From Psychrobacter sp. UBA6766 (GTDB lineage: Bacteria > Pseudomonadota > Gammaproteobacteria > Pseudomonadales > Moraxellaceae), in assembly GCF_002453355.1 (NCBI RefSeq), contig NZ_DKGQ01000025.1:136051-179073 (forward strand): a stretch of 43,023 bases of DNA, read 5' to 3'. Numbering within the stretch: the first letter of the stretch is position 1; every line of letters starts with the position of its first letter. Below, piece by piece: positions 14,634 to 23,928 of this stretch. Under the pieces are notes generated by a model that was given only the letters and a program-made list of their open reading frames with translations, was not told the DNA's origin and searched no databases. A program made the translations under genes and the position numbers.

Positions 14634-16616
14634 ATGAATACATTTTCTCAAGTTTTACCGGCTGATAATTTAAGTCAGCAGAGAGCAGATATCTTTTACC
14701 AATTTAATTTTGCGCGCTTTTTAGAGCATTTGGTGGATGTATCGCTCACCTTTACCGCGGGTACTGACGCCCCAAGTTTGTGGTTGCCAGCATGGATACC
14801 AGGAAGCTATTTAATGCGCGAATTTGCCCGCAATATCACTGCGGTGCATTATAAAATTATGGATAGCCAAGCTGATGATAGCAATACCAATACTGAATCT
14901 TATCGCGGGCAAAAAACCGATAAAAACACGTGGCAACTACCACAAGTGCGAGCAGGGCAGAGCATACGTGTCCATTACGAAGTATATTGTTATGATTTAT
15001 CCGTGCGTACCGCGTATGTCGACCAACAACGGCTTTATGGCAATTTTACCTCGCTTGCCTTAGCGATTGATGGGCAAGAACAAAAAGCAGTAGATGTTGA
15101 TTTAATCGTACCAGCAGCATTTTTAACTGACAAAGACGCTAGTCGTGTGCGTTTGGCATGCGGACTTGCGGTCGTAAACTCACAGAGTACTATACAAATA
15201 AAGAGTAGTAAGCCGCAAATATACCATCTACAAGCAGACAGCTACCATGAGCTTATCGATCATCCGTTTGAAATCGCTGAGCAAGATAGTTTTGATTTTA
15301 TCATTCAAGATGATAAGCATCAGACGCTTAGCCATCATTTTTATCTTTCAGGTAAGCATAGCGCCAATATGGGGCGCTTGCAGCAAGACGTCACCCAAAT
15401 CTGTCAGACTTATTTAGATTGGCTTGGCGATGCGCCATTTAATGATTATACCTTTATGACTTTTGCCAGTGGTCAAGATTATGGTGGTCTTGAGCATATC
15501 GATTCGACCAGTTTAATTACCCCGCGTCGTGATTTACCCAATACTGATGAGCCAAAAGTACCAAGTAGCGATTATCAACGCTTTTTGGGTTTATGCAGCC
15601 ACGAGTATTTTCATGCGTGGTGGGTCAAAACCGTCCGACCAGATGTAATGTTGGATGTGGATTTGCGCCGTGAAGCCTTTACGCCGCTGCTTTGGGTGTT
15701 TGAAGGTTTTACTTCTTATATCGATGATTTCATGTTGCAAGCGTCTGGTGTCATCGATAAAGCAAGCTATCTTAAATTGCTTAGCGAACAAATCAACCGC
15801 TACTATCAGACCCCAGGGCGCGCGCATCAAAGCGTTGCTGAGTCGAGCTTTGACGCTTGGATTAAGCTGTATCGCAATGATGAAAATACCGGCAATGCAG
15901 GTATCAGCTACTATAATAAAGGCGCATTGGTGGCGTTATGCTTAGATTTAACGTTACTGGCAAAAAGTGCTGGTCGTTATCGTTTGTTTGATGTGATTAA
16001 AGAATTTTATAGCCAAGCAAAACAAAATGACAATAAACGCATCGGCATCAGTAGTGCCGATATGGGGGTAGTCATTGGGAAATTTATGCCGTTAGCAGAT
16101 TGGGAGGAGTTTGAGCGCCGTTATGTCAATGGCGTAGAAGAGCTGCCACTAGAGGCGCTGCTAGTGGCCAATGGTATTAAATTCCACCCTAACAGCAAAG
16201 AGACTGCCGATAAAAATATACCTTGGGGCATGCGTTGTAGTGAGACGCCGCTTGGACTAAAGGTTAATCGCGTAAGCCGTGACAGTGCCGCTGCTAAGGC
16301 GGGTATCTCAGCGCATGATGTCATCATTGCAATTGACGGTATCAAAGCAGATACCAAGCAATTAGCAACGCTCAGTAATGCCACGAGTTTAGTAGAATGT
16401 CATTTGTTTCGCCGTGATGAGCTGATGGTAGTCGAGGTTTTACCTAAAGAATTGTCCGTTAAAGATGCGCAGAACGATATTGAAAACGCATTTCCGCATA
16501 ATGTCAGCTTACGTTTGGCAAGGGCTGCTATTGACTGCGAAGACGATGGCGATTCTGTAGGGTATGCCAATACTGGAGATACATGGCTAAATGCACTAGC
16601 GCGCTATCAAAGTTAA
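14634..16616 (+). CDS. M61 family metallopeptidase with PDZ domain (glycyl aminopeptidase-like)
   Basis: Zinc peptidase of 660 aa. Family M61 enzymes release N-terminal Gly or Ala. Visible: an N-terminal beta domain with the LWLPAWIPGSYLMREFARN region, GGLEH (284-288), the zinc motif HEYFH (323-327), the third zinc ligand Glu357 in WVFEGFTSY, and a C-terminal PDZ domain (about 535-610; LKVNRVSRDSAAAKAGI). There is no signal peptide from this start, so it is probably cytosolic. I chose ATG 14634, which has AAGGA 11 bases upstream; an in-frame TTG at 14577 would add 19 residues with no ribosome binding site. It is followed by a bidirectional terminator. Confidence 0.93.
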   Translation: MNTFSQVLPADNLSQQRADIFYQFNFARFLEHLVDVSLTFTAGTDAPSLWLPAWIPGSYLMREFARNITAVHYKIMDSQADDSNTNTESYRGQKTDKNTWQLPQVRAGQSIRVHYEVYCYDLSVRTAYVDQQRLYGNFTSLALAIDGQEQKAVDVDLIVPAAFLTDKDASRVRLACGLAVVNSQSTIQIKSSKPQIYHLQADSYHELIDHPFEIAEQDSFDFIIQDDKHQTLSHHFYLSGKHSANMGRLQQDVTQICQTYLDWLGDAPFNDYTFMTFASGQDYGGLEHIDSTSLITPRRDLPNTDEPKVPSSDYQRFLGLCSHEYFHAWWVKTVRPDVMLDVDLRREAFTPLLWVFEGFTSYIDDFMLQASGVIDKASYLKLLSEQINRYYQTPGRAHQSVAESSFDAWIKLYRNDENTGNAGISYYNKGALVALCLDLTLLAKSAGRYRLFDVIKEFYSQAKQNDNKRIGISSADMGVVIGKFMPLADWEEFERRYVNGVEELPLEALLVANGIKFHPNSKETADKNIPWGMRCSETPLGLKVNRVSRDSAAAKAGISAHDVIIAIDGIKADTKQLATLSNATSLVECHLFRRDELMVVEVLPKELSVKDAQNDIENAFPHNVSLRLARAAIDCEDDGDSVGYANTGDTWLNALARYQS

Positions 16617-16647
16617 TAGACAAGTAATAAAGCGTGAAGACATTAAA

Positions 16648-16690
16648 AAACCCTTGCTAAACAACGCAGCTTAGCAAGGGTTTATTTTTA
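16648..16690. terminator. Bidirectional intrinsic terminator between the M61 peptidase and DUF305 genes
   Basis: A 13-bp perfect stem (AAACCCTTGCTAA / TTAGCAAGGGTTT) with a 10-nt loop. An A run precedes and a T-rich run follows, suiting both converging genes. Confidence 0.93.
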
Positions 16691-16739
16691 ACGCTTAGGG
16701 TTTTGTAGGCAAAGATGATGTCGTTATAACCATTTAACT

Positions 16740-17582
16740 TTAAGATTTGACTTTTTCTTTAACCGTTTCTTCTTTAACTGCTTCTTTATCTTTAATAACA
16801 GCGTCATCAGCATTGCTAATCGCCGTATTAGGAGATTTATTTGCCGCAATCCAGCTTTGCATCAGCTCAATCTCAGGCTGCTGAGCATCAATAATGTCTT
16901 GGGCTAACTTTCGCATTTCTTCATCTGTACCGTATTGGAGTTGTACCTTTGCCATGTCCACTGCGCCAATATGATGCGGCAACATACCGCGCGCAAATGC
17001 CATATCAGCGTCAGGCTCTGCAATACCGAGCATCATGTCACTATGCATGGTATTCATCCCTTTTGCATATGCCTCTTGCATGGCTTCGGTATTGAGTTTG
17101 GGTTTGGGCGCATCAGGATGGCTAGCTAGCCATTTATTCATGATATCGATTTCAATTTGCTGCGAGTCGATGATGTCTTGAGCAAGCTTACGCATCGTCT
17201 CATCAGTACCGTATTTTAGCTCAATCTTTGCCATATCTATCGCACCGCGATGATGCCCAAGCATGCCTTTGGCGAAAGCGGTATCAGGATCGTTATAACC
17301 CATACCAACCATCATCTCATTGTGCATACTGGTCATCGACTTCGTATAATCTCTAAGCATGTCGGTCATTTCTGCTTTGTATGACGCATCATCGCTCTCA
17401 GTCATATCTTGATCGGTATGGGCGTCCCTTTCATCAGTACTTTCGAACGGCTCAGGCATGGCCTGTGTGGCTTCTTCTATCGGAATTACCTTGCTATCAT
17501 CCGTTGCTGGCTGGCAAGCACTTAGCAGCATGGTAGCAGCCATACTAGTAGCAAACAAAGTAAAACGACGAGAGGCGATCAT
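16740..17582 (-). CDS. Lipoprotein with two DUF305 domains
   Basis: Envelope lipoprotein of 280 aa, exact function unknown. The signal peptide ends in the lipobox LLSAC (Cys23). Two DUF305 copies follow (about 82-155 and 165-240), each with a DPD-AFAKGM/ARGML run, a GHHRGAIDMAK or PHHIGAVDMAK His pair, the phrase KLAQDIIDxQQ and a Trp-containing end. DUF305 is a four-helix ferritin-like fold often found beside copper or other metal-handling genes, but no such gene is adjacent here. The two copies are very similar, so the protein arose by internal duplication. The C-terminus is Lys/Glu/Val-rich and charged. The ATG has AAGGA six bases upstream. It is monocistronic. Confidence 0.92.
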   Translation of the reverse strand: MIASRRFTLFATSMAATMLLSACQPATDDSKVIPIEEATQAMPEPFESTDERDAHTDQDMTESDDASYKAEMTDMLRDYTKSMTSMHNEMMVGMGYNDPDTAFAKGMLGHHRGAIDMAKIELKYGTDETMRKLAQDIIDSQQIEIDIMNKWLASHPDAPKPKLNTEAMQEAYAKGMNTMHSDMMLGIAEPDADMAFARGMLPHHIGAVDMAKVQLQYGTDEEMRKLAQDIIDAQQPEIELMQSWIAANKSPNTAISNADDAVIKDKEAVKEETVKEKVKS

Positions 17583-17806
17583 GACATATCCTTACTATCA
17601 AATAAAACAAGAAACAAGCTCAACAAAAAATAAGACAACCAATCAGCAAATTAAGATCAATGAGAAACGCACAAATAGTGCAGTTTTGAATCTTAACAGA
17701 TAAACCTTACTCGTTCGAGACGCGATGTTTAATAAGTCGTAATCTCTTTAATAACAGCAAAGTTCATTAATAGAAGCTAACAAGGTTAAATTATCAAGCT
17801 AATAGC

Positions 17807-18433
17807 TTAATCGATGATTCCTAACTGTCGACAGCGTCCACTATTTAAGTGAATGCGCACAAATTCGCCAACGCCGAGCGATCCAAGCTCAAATCCTGCC
17901 ACCGACCAGCGAATCAGACGCAAACAAGGCAATCCCACATGGGCGGTCATACGCCTTACTTGACGATTTTTACCTTCATAAATGGTCAGCATTAGCCATG
18001 ACGTTGGGACATTTTTACGCTCACGGATAGGCGGATCACGCTGCCATAATACAATCGGCAAATCGGCTTCCTCAACCAATCGTGCAACTGCTGGCAAGGT
18101 CTTGCCGTCTTTTAAATGCACTCCCGCCGTCAGTTGCTCTAGTTGATCCGCGCTTACCAAACCTTCGACTTGTACCAAATAGGTTTTACCTTGTTTTTTT
18201 TTATTTTGTGCAAAATTCTTGATTGGTGGCGGCTGGGTAATGGCTTTATTCACCCGACCGTCACTGGTCAAAATTAACAATCCTTCTGAGGTCGCATCGA
18301 GCCGACCGGCAACGCGAAGCGATTTGTCAGTGAAGTACTGCGATAGAGTGGTATGGTCATTATTGCTGTCATCACGAAATTGACTTTGTACGCCATAGGG
18401 TTTGTTAAATAAAATCAGGCTTGAGATGGACAT
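17807..18433 (-). CDS. rluE: 23S rRNA pseudouridine synthase E (RluE-type)
   Basis: Member of the RsuA/RluE/RluF family, which turns specific uridines of rRNA into pseudouridine; RluE targets U2457 of 23S rRNA in E. coli. The 208 aa show LILFNKPYGV (7-16), the catalytic motif GRLDATSEGLLILTSDG (43-59) with Asp46, KTYLVQVEG, and the C-terminal GKNRQVRRMTAHVGLPCLRL. There is no N-terminal S4 domain, which fits RluE rather than RsuA. I chose ATG 18433 because it has AGGA 10 bases upstream; the ATG seven codons earlier has none. The exact target uridine is inferred from the family. Confidence 0.9.
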   Translation of the reverse strand: MSISSLILFNKPYGVQSQFRDDSNNDHTTLSQYFTDKSLRVAGRLDATSEGLLILTSDGRVNKAITQPPPIKNFAQNKKKQGKTYLVQVEGLVSADQLEQLTAGVHLKDGKTLPAVARLVEEADLPIVLWQRDPPIRERKNVPTSWLMLTIYEGKNRQVRRMTAHVGLPCLRLIRWSVAGFELGSLGVGEFVRIHLNSGRCRQLGIID

Positions 18434-19089
18434 AAAATAGCATTTCCTAAACATAAAATAATTGATATCAGGTAGCGAGCACGAAAGGTTAAGGAAGTTA
18501 AAAATAACATTAAGAAGCAGATTATCGTTAAAAATTTTGTTAAAAAATGACGAGGATAAGGATATATTTTATGAACGATAAACGCTGCCTAAAATAACCT
18601 TATTGGTATTGTGGTATTTTTAATATTGATAAGTAGGAATGCCGTATGCAAAAGAAAAATTATCAAGCAGACCATAATATTAGTAAGATATTTAAGACAG
18701 GTTGCGATATTTTCCTATTACCTAACGTATACGATCTATAAATATCATGAGTAATTACTAAATAAATTTATTAATCCTGCTTATTAAAATGATGTTTTGT
18801 TTTATAGATAAATAACTCAGTGAACTTAGCTATATATTAATTTTATATTATAAATTATTAAAAACACTATGTAGTTTATATTTATAAATTATTCTTAGAA
18901 TCATTCTACATCCTATCTTAAGCATTTTGGATTAGCTGTATTTTTGCATAAGTCAGCAACGTTGATAGCGCTACAATACTGTCCTATTCAAGCCAAAATA
19001 ACGTGGTTAGCATAACAGAACGCCAAGGATGCTGGCGCTAATAAATATATAAATACTATATAAATAATACTATCAAGGAGTCTGATCCC
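18434..19089. other. AT-rich intergenic region upstream of icd
   Basis: About 650 bp between divergent genes, strongly AT-rich (18720-18920). It contains a 13-bp palindrome TAGAATCATTCTA at 18896-18908, which could be an operator for icd. The rest holds no credible ORF or RNA gene. The icd ribosome binding site AAGGAG is at its right end. Confidence 0.45.
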
Positions 19090-20349
19090 ATGTCATATGA
19101 TAAGGTTATCGTACCAAGAGATGGCGAGAAAATAACCGCTAACGCTGATTTATCGCTAAATGTCCCCAATCATCCTATTATTCCCTTTATCGAAGGCGAT
19201 GGCATCGGCGTTGATATCACACCTGTCATGATTAAAGTGGTCGATGCAGCCGTATCAAAAGCCTATAAAGGCAAAAAATCTATTGTTTGGATGGAAGTTT
19301 ATTGCGGTGAAAAGGCTGCTAAAATTTACGACGGTGAATACATGCCGACCGAAACGCTTGAGATTTTACGCGAATTTCTCGTAAGTATTAAAGGTCCATT
19401 GACCACGCCAGTTGGTGGCGGTATGCGTTCATTAAACGTTGCTTTACGTCAAGAGCTTGATTTATACGTCTGTCAGCGTCCGGTACGTTGGTTTGAGGGC
19501 GTGCCGAGTCCTGTGAATAGCCCAGAGCTGACCGATATGGTTATTTTTCGCGAAAACTCAGAAGATATCTATGCGGGAATCGAGTGGAAAGCAGGTAGTG
19601 ATGACGCTAAAAAAGTCATTAAATTTCTAAAAGAAGAGATGGGCGTGACCAAAATCCGTTTTTCAGATGACTGCGGTATCGGCATCAAGCCAGTATCAAA
19701 AGAAGGCTCGCAGCGTCTGGTGCGTAAAGCCATCCAGCATGCCATCGATAATGATTTACCCAGTGTCACTCTCGTACACAAAGGTAATATCATGAAATTT
19801 ACCGAGGGCGCGTTTAAAGAATGGGGCTACGAGCTTGCTGCTGAGCGTTTTGGTGCTGAGCTGCTAGATGGTGGTCCTTGGATGACGATAAAAAACCCAA
19901 AAACTGGTAATGAAATTATCATCAAAGACGTCATCGCTGATGCTTTTTTACAGCAAATCCTTATGCGCCCTGCTGAATATTCAGTTGTTGCGACGTTAAA
20001 CTTAAACGGTGATTATATCTCTGATGCGCTAGCGGCTGAAGTTGGTGGTATTGGTATTGCACCGGGAGCGAACAAAGGCGGTTCAATCGCTGTTTATGAG
20101 GCTACTCACGGCACGGCGCCTAAATATGCTGGTCAAGATAAGGTCAATCCAGGTTCATTGATCCTATCGGCGGAGATGATGCTGCGTGATATGGGCTGGA
20201 CGGAAGCCGCTGACCTTGTTATCGCAGGTATCAAAGGTGCTATCAAAAACAAAACTGTCACTTATGACTTTGAGCGCTTAATGCCGGACGCTATTTTGCT
20301 CAGTAGCTCCGAGTTTGGTAAAGCCATTATTAAACACATGGATGCGTAA
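19090..20349 (+). CDS. icd: NADP-dependent isocitrate dehydrogenase, dimeric type
   Basis: Oxidatively decarboxylates isocitrate to 2-oxoglutarate, making NADPH, in the TCA cycle. At 419 aa it matches the E. coli Icd length. Visible: IPFIEGDGIGVDI (31-43), PLTTPVGGGMRSLNVALRQ, in which Ser114 matches E. coli Ser113 (the AceK phosphorylation site), FRENSEDIYAGIEW, and the C-terminal NLNGDYISDALAAEVGG and EATHGTAPKYAG regions that bind metal and NADP. It starts after AAGGAG and ends at a terminator. A second, unrelated isocitrate dehydrogenase lies about 1 kb away in convergent orientation. Confidence 0.97.
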   Translation: MSYDKVIVPRDGEKITANADLSLNVPNHPIIPFIEGDGIGVDITPVMIKVVDAAVSKAYKGKKSIVWMEVYCGEKAAKIYDGEYMPTETLEILREFLVSIKGPLTTPVGGGMRSLNVALRQELDLYVCQRPVRWFEGVPSPVNSPELTDMVIFRENSEDIYAGIEWKAGSDDAKKVIKFLKEEMGVTKIRFSDDCGIGIKPVSKEGSQRLVRKAIQHAIDNDLPSVTLVHKGNIMKFTEGAFKEWGYELAAERFGAELLDGGPWMTIKNPKTGNEIIIKDVIADAFLQQILMRPAEYSVVATLNLNGDYISDALAAEVGGIGIAPGANKGGSIAVYEATHGTAPKYAGQDKVNPGSLILSAEMMLRDMGWTEAADLVIAGIKGAIKNKTVTYDFERLMPDAILLSSSEFGKAIIKHMDA

Positions 20350-20384
20350 TCGCTTTGTTTTATGATTTATAGCGTAAAAAAATG

Positions 20385-20415
20385 AACCATCTATATTTTT
20401 ATAGGTGGTTTTTAT
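20385..20415 (+). terminator. Intrinsic terminator after icd
   Basis: Stem ACCATCTAT / ATAGGTGGT (one G-T pair) with a loop of about 6 nt and the tail TTTTTAT, 36 nt after the icd stop. Confidence 0.85.
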
Positions 20416-20453
20416 ATTTATGGACTTTTTAATATTGGTGATTGAATTTTAAA

Positions 20454-20984
20454 TTAGCTGTCGTTTTTACCACGATTTTTACCGCTTCCATTCGCCGTCC
20501 ACTTAACAACCGATAGGCTGGTTGAAGCCATTAAACCCAGCACTAAATAGCCGATCAATGCGTGTAAGCTTGCTAATACCCGACTGATACCTTGCGGTCG
20601 AAAATCACCGTAGCCTGTCGAGGTAAAAGTGACGACTGCATAGTAGCAGCACGCCCAAAAGTCTTGCGAAATAGGATTGCCATCGAGTGTGGTGTCAACG
20701 ATACCAATTTCATAGTAAAGTGCTGAGAAGGTTAGCAAAAATAAAAAGACGTTGAGCGTTGTCATCGCAAGCTCTTTCCACAAGTTGCCATCATTGCCAT
20801 AGATGCGCTGCAACGTACTAAACAGCGACCACATAAAAATAGCACAAAATACGAAGGCAAGGCTGATGGTAAGTATATCGCGCCAAATATTATCAGGTAA
20901 AAAACGAGCCAGTGAGTACCATAAGCTACCAACGAGGACAAAAATAAAGAGAGTACCTCTAGCCGTGGTTATTTTTTCTAGCAT
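20454..20984 (-). CDS. Small potassium (ion) channel protein
   Basis: Inner-membrane protein of 176 aa with about four hydrophobic segments (roughly 11-29, 36-58, 75-94 and 137-158). A pore loop just before the last one carries the selectivity filter TSTGYGD (121-127), which matches the T-x-GYGD signature of K+ channels. It is the 'ion channel' (Pfam Ion_trans_2-like) type with no regulatory RCK domain visible. The start has GAGG eight bases upstream. It lies between icd and the monomeric isocitrate dehydrogenase gene and is transcribed in the same direction as the latter. Selectivity is inferred from the motif. Confidence 0.85.
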   Translation of the reverse strand: MLEKITTARGTLFIFVLVGSLWYSLARFLPDNIWRDILTISLAFVFCAIFMWSLFSTLQRIYGNDGNLWKELAMTTLNVFLFLLTFSALYYEIGIVDTTLDGNPISQDFWACCYYAVVTFTSTGYGDFRPQGISRVLASLHALIGYLVLGLMASTSLSVVKWTANGSGKNRGKNDS

Positions 20985-21285
20985 GATAGGGCCTCATCTG
21001 TACGTTCAATATTACGCTTAATTACGCTTATCAATAGCTCAAGTGTGATTTTAACATTCGATACTGCATAACAATAGAAGTAGGACGCTTTTATATCCTA
21101 TATTGTTATGGCTTCGTCATCTTGACCGCTTTGAGCAGCACAGAAACTATAAAAACGCCCCAATAGTCTTAAACTATTGGGGCACTTGATTGATGCTGAA
21201 TTTAACAAAGTTTGCTAAACCAGCTTAGTTTTATTTGCAACGAAGCATCTATTACAAAGAAGCATCTATTACAAAGAAGCATCTA
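20985..21285. other. Intergenic region with the idh2 terminator
   Basis: About 300 bp. It holds the minus-strand terminator at 21157-21183 and part of the 17-bp triplicate at its right end. Nothing else was recognised. Confidence 0.5.
21157..21183 (-). terminator. Intrinsic terminator downstream of the monomeric IDH gene
   Basis: A perfect 11-bp stem (GCCCCAATAGT / ACTATTGGGGC) with a 5-nt loop. On the minus strand it is followed by GTTTTTATAG. It lies about 100 nt past the stop codon. Confidence 0.9.
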
Positions 21286-21292
21286 TTACAAG
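21242..21292. repeat. Three tandem 17-bp copies at the idh2 stop codon
   Basis: Unit GAAGCATCTATTACAAA, at 21242, 21259 and 21276, the last copy differing by one base. The third copy includes the final codons and the TAA stop of the gene; the other two are downstream, so the 3' end has been duplicated twice. Confidence 0.95.
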
Positions 21293-23505
21293 GAAGCAAT
21301 GGCTTCGTTAAACAAAGTACTTGGACGCATGGCTTTCTCAGCCAATGCTTCATCTGCTAAGTAATAGCCTTTTAGATCCATCGGTTTACCCTGAACTTCA
21401 TTAAGCTGCTCAACGATAGCGGCTTCATTGTCTTCAAGTTTTTGGGCTAGCGGCGCAAACTGTGCTTTTAGCTCGCTATTCTCATCTTGTGCTGCCAGCT
21501 CTTCAGCCCAATATTTTGCCAGATAGAAATGACTACCACGGTTATCAAGCTCGCCGGTTTTACGTGATGGCGATTTGTCATTTAACAGCAGCGTTTCAGT
21601 TGCTCTATCGAGCGTATCAGCCAATACTTTCGCTTTAGCATTGTCATCGTTTTTCGCCAAATGCTCTAAAGATTCGGTTAAGGCTAAGAACTCACCAAGA
21701 GAATCCCAACGTAGGTGGTTTTCTTCAAGCAGCTGCTGCACGTGCTTCGGTGCTGAACCACCTGCGCCTGTTTCAAATAAACCGCCGCCTTTCATTAATG
21801 GCACAACTGACAGCATTTTCGCACTGGTGCCCAATTCTAAAATCGGGAACAAATCGGTCAGATAATCACGCAAAATGTTACCAGTCGCAGAAATCGTATC
21901 TAGACCACGGGCAACACGCTCTAAGGTATAACGCATGGCGCGAACTTGTGACATGATTTCGATATGCAGACCATCGGTATCATAATCTTTTAAGTAGGTT
22001 TTAACCTTTTTAATCAGCTCATTTTCGTGCGGACGATATGGGTCGAGCCAGAAAATAACCGGAGTATTTGATTCACGAGCTCGGCGTACGGCAAGTTTCA
22101 CCCAGTCTTGAATAGGAGCATCTTTGGTCTGACACATGCGCCAGATATCGCCTTTTTCAACACGCTGCTCAAGTAAGACTTCGCCTGAGTCAACATCGAC
22201 AATACGCGCCACACCCGTATCGCTCGATTCAAAGGTTTTGTCGTGCGAGCCGTACTCTTCCGCTTTTTGCGCCATCAAACCAACGTTTGGAACCGTCCCC
22301 ATAGTGGTTGGGTCAAAGTTGCCATGCCACTTACAGAAATTAATCATTTCTTGGTAAATACGCGCAAAAGTAGATTCCGGCATGACCGCTTTACAGTCAT
22401 ATAATTTGCCATCAGCACCCCACATTTTACCGCCGTTACGAATCATCGCTGGCATAGAAGCATCGACAATCACGTCACTTGGAGAATGGAAGTTGGTAAT
22501 ACCTTTTGATGAATCAACCATTGCTAGACGAGGGCGATGCACTTGACAGGCATGGAGGTCGCGCTCAATCTCTTCACGCAAACTGGCTGGCAATTCGGCG
22601 ATTTTTTCGTACAGGCTTGCCATGCCGTTATTAACGTTAATGCCTAGCTCGTCAAATAATGCGCCATGTTTTTGGAAAGCGTCTTTATAATAAATACGCA
22701 CCGCATGACCGAAGACAATAGGATGCGATACTTTCATCATCGTGGCTTTTACGTGTAGTGAAAATAAAATACCCGCTTCGCGGCAGTCTTCCATTTCGCG
22801 CTCATAAAATTCAAGCAGCGCTTTTTTGCTCATAAACATCAAGTCGATGACTTCTTTGTCTAACAAAGCAATTTTTGGTTTTAATACTTTGGTTGTACCG
22901 TCTTCAAGCAACAACTCCATACGAACGGTACGCGCTTTATCTAAGGTCAGTGATTGCTCACCATCATAAAAGTCGCCACTATGCATGTGCGAAACGTGGG
23001 TCTGTGACCACTGTTTCCATTCGCCCATCGAATGCGGATGTTTACGCGCGTAGTTTTTAACTGCTTTTGGCGCGCGGCGATCTGAGTTACCTTCACGTAA
23101 TACTGGATTTACCGAGCTGCCTAGGCTTTTGCCATAACGACGACGGATTTCTTCTTCTTCTTCGGTTTTTGGCTCGTCTGGAAAATTAGGAATCGCGTAG
23201 CCTTTACCTTGTAGCTCTTTAATAGCCGCTTTTAGCTGCTGTACAGAAGCACTGATATTCGGCAATTTGATGATGTTGGCGTTTGGGTCTTGAGTCAATT
23301 CACCAAGTGCCGCTAAGTTATTAGGAACGCGCTGCTCTTCGGTTAAGTACTCTGGAAATTCAGCCAACACACGAGCAGCAACAGAGATATCACTGGTTTC
23401 AACGTCGATGCCTGCTGTTTGGGTAAAGGCTTTCACAATAGGCAAGAATGATAAGGTTGCAAGCGCTGGGGCTTCGTCAGTTTTTGTATAAATAATTTTT
23501 GACAT
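21286..23505 (-). CDS. idh2: NADP-dependent isocitrate dehydrogenase, monomeric type
   Basis: Same reaction as Icd (isocitrate to 2-oxoglutarate with NADPH), but from the unrelated monomeric class of about 740 aa. Visible: the start KIIYTKTDEAPALATLSFLPI, KSLGSSVNPVLREGNSDRRAPKAVKNYARKHPH (split here over about 125-160), the substrate/metal region VSHPIVFGHAVRIYYKDAF, and DPYRPHENELI plus ATGNILRDYLTDLFPILELGTSAKMLS in the C-terminal half. In cold-adapted gamma-proteobacteria such as Colwellia the monomeric form is cold-inducible and coexists with a dimeric Icd. A terminator lies downstream and a triplicated 17-bp segment covers the stop. Confidence 0.97.
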   Translation of the reverse strand: MSKIIYTKTDEAPALATLSFLPIVKAFTQTAGIDVETSDISVAARVLAEFPEYLTEEQRVPNNLAALGELTQDPNANIIKLPNISASVQQLKAAIKELQGKGYAIPNFPDEPKTEEEEEIRRRYGKSLGSSVNPVLREGNSDRRAPKAVKNYARKHPHSMGEWKQWSQTHVSHMHSGDFYDGEQSLTLDKARTVRMELLLEDGTTKVLKPKIALLDKEVIDLMFMSKKALLEFYEREMEDCREAGILFSLHVKATMMKVSHPIVFGHAVRIYYKDAFQKHGALFDELGINVNNGMASLYEKIAELPASLREEIERDLHACQVHRPRLAMVDSSKGITNFHSPSDVIVDASMPAMIRNGGKMWGADGKLYDCKAVMPESTFARIYQEMINFCKWHGNFDPTTMGTVPNVGLMAQKAEEYGSHDKTFESSDTGVARIVDVDSGEVLLEQRVEKGDIWRMCQTKDAPIQDWVKLAVRRARESNTPVIFWLDPYRPHENELIKKVKTYLKDYDTDGLHIEIMSQVRAMRYTLERVARGLDTISATGNILRDYLTDLFPILELGTSAKMLSVVPLMKGGGLFETGAGGSAPKHVQQLLEENHLRWDSLGEFLALTESLEHLAKNDDNAKAKVLADTLDRATETLLLNDKSPSRKTGELDNRGSHFYLAKYWAEELAAQDENSELKAQFAPLAQKLEDNEAAIVEQLNEVQGKPMDLKGYYLADEALAEKAMRPSTLFNEAIASL

Positions 23506-23868
23506 GTTAGTAGGTTATTCCTTGTTGTCATTAATGAGGTCAATAAGGCTGGGGTATTATTTAGTAGAGCTACCCAGTCTTCATACCATAATGGGCTACG
23601 GGGTTGGTTCGAGGTTCAATCGAGAATCAAATACATCAGGCGTTTTTATTGCCATCCTTGAGTAGGCCAAGACTGCTAAAAAATATTTCATCGGCAGTCA
23701 TTTGCTCTGAATTAGCCTTCATTATAAAGTCGCCTTATCAAGCGCTATCTTTCTTAAAGGGTCAGTATCAAAAGCTCACTATCAAAGATCATTGTTAAAA
23801 ATTTGTGCTAATCATGTACTCAATGCTTACAAATTACAATGATCTGGAAGCGGACGGCTGACGCGATA

Positions 23869-23928
23869 TTATAGTTGATCCACTATAAATCCGATATGAT
23901 GTCAATCTTGTATATTGAACTAAGTATA
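23869..23928. repeat. Short copy of a dispersed intergenic repeat (MITE-like)
   Basis: The left end TTATAGTTGAT and the right end TATATTGAACTAAGTATA match the ends of the element at 32230-32377 (10 of 11 and 16 of 18 bases), but the interior is only about 30 bp. The left end also forms a perfect 7-bp inverted repeat, TTATAGT-N6-ACTATAA. Confidence 0.55.

Noticed and set aside
23580..23640. tRNA-like TTCGAGGTTCAATC segment
   Set aside because: It resembles a T-arm, but no acceptor, D or anticodon stems can be paired around it.
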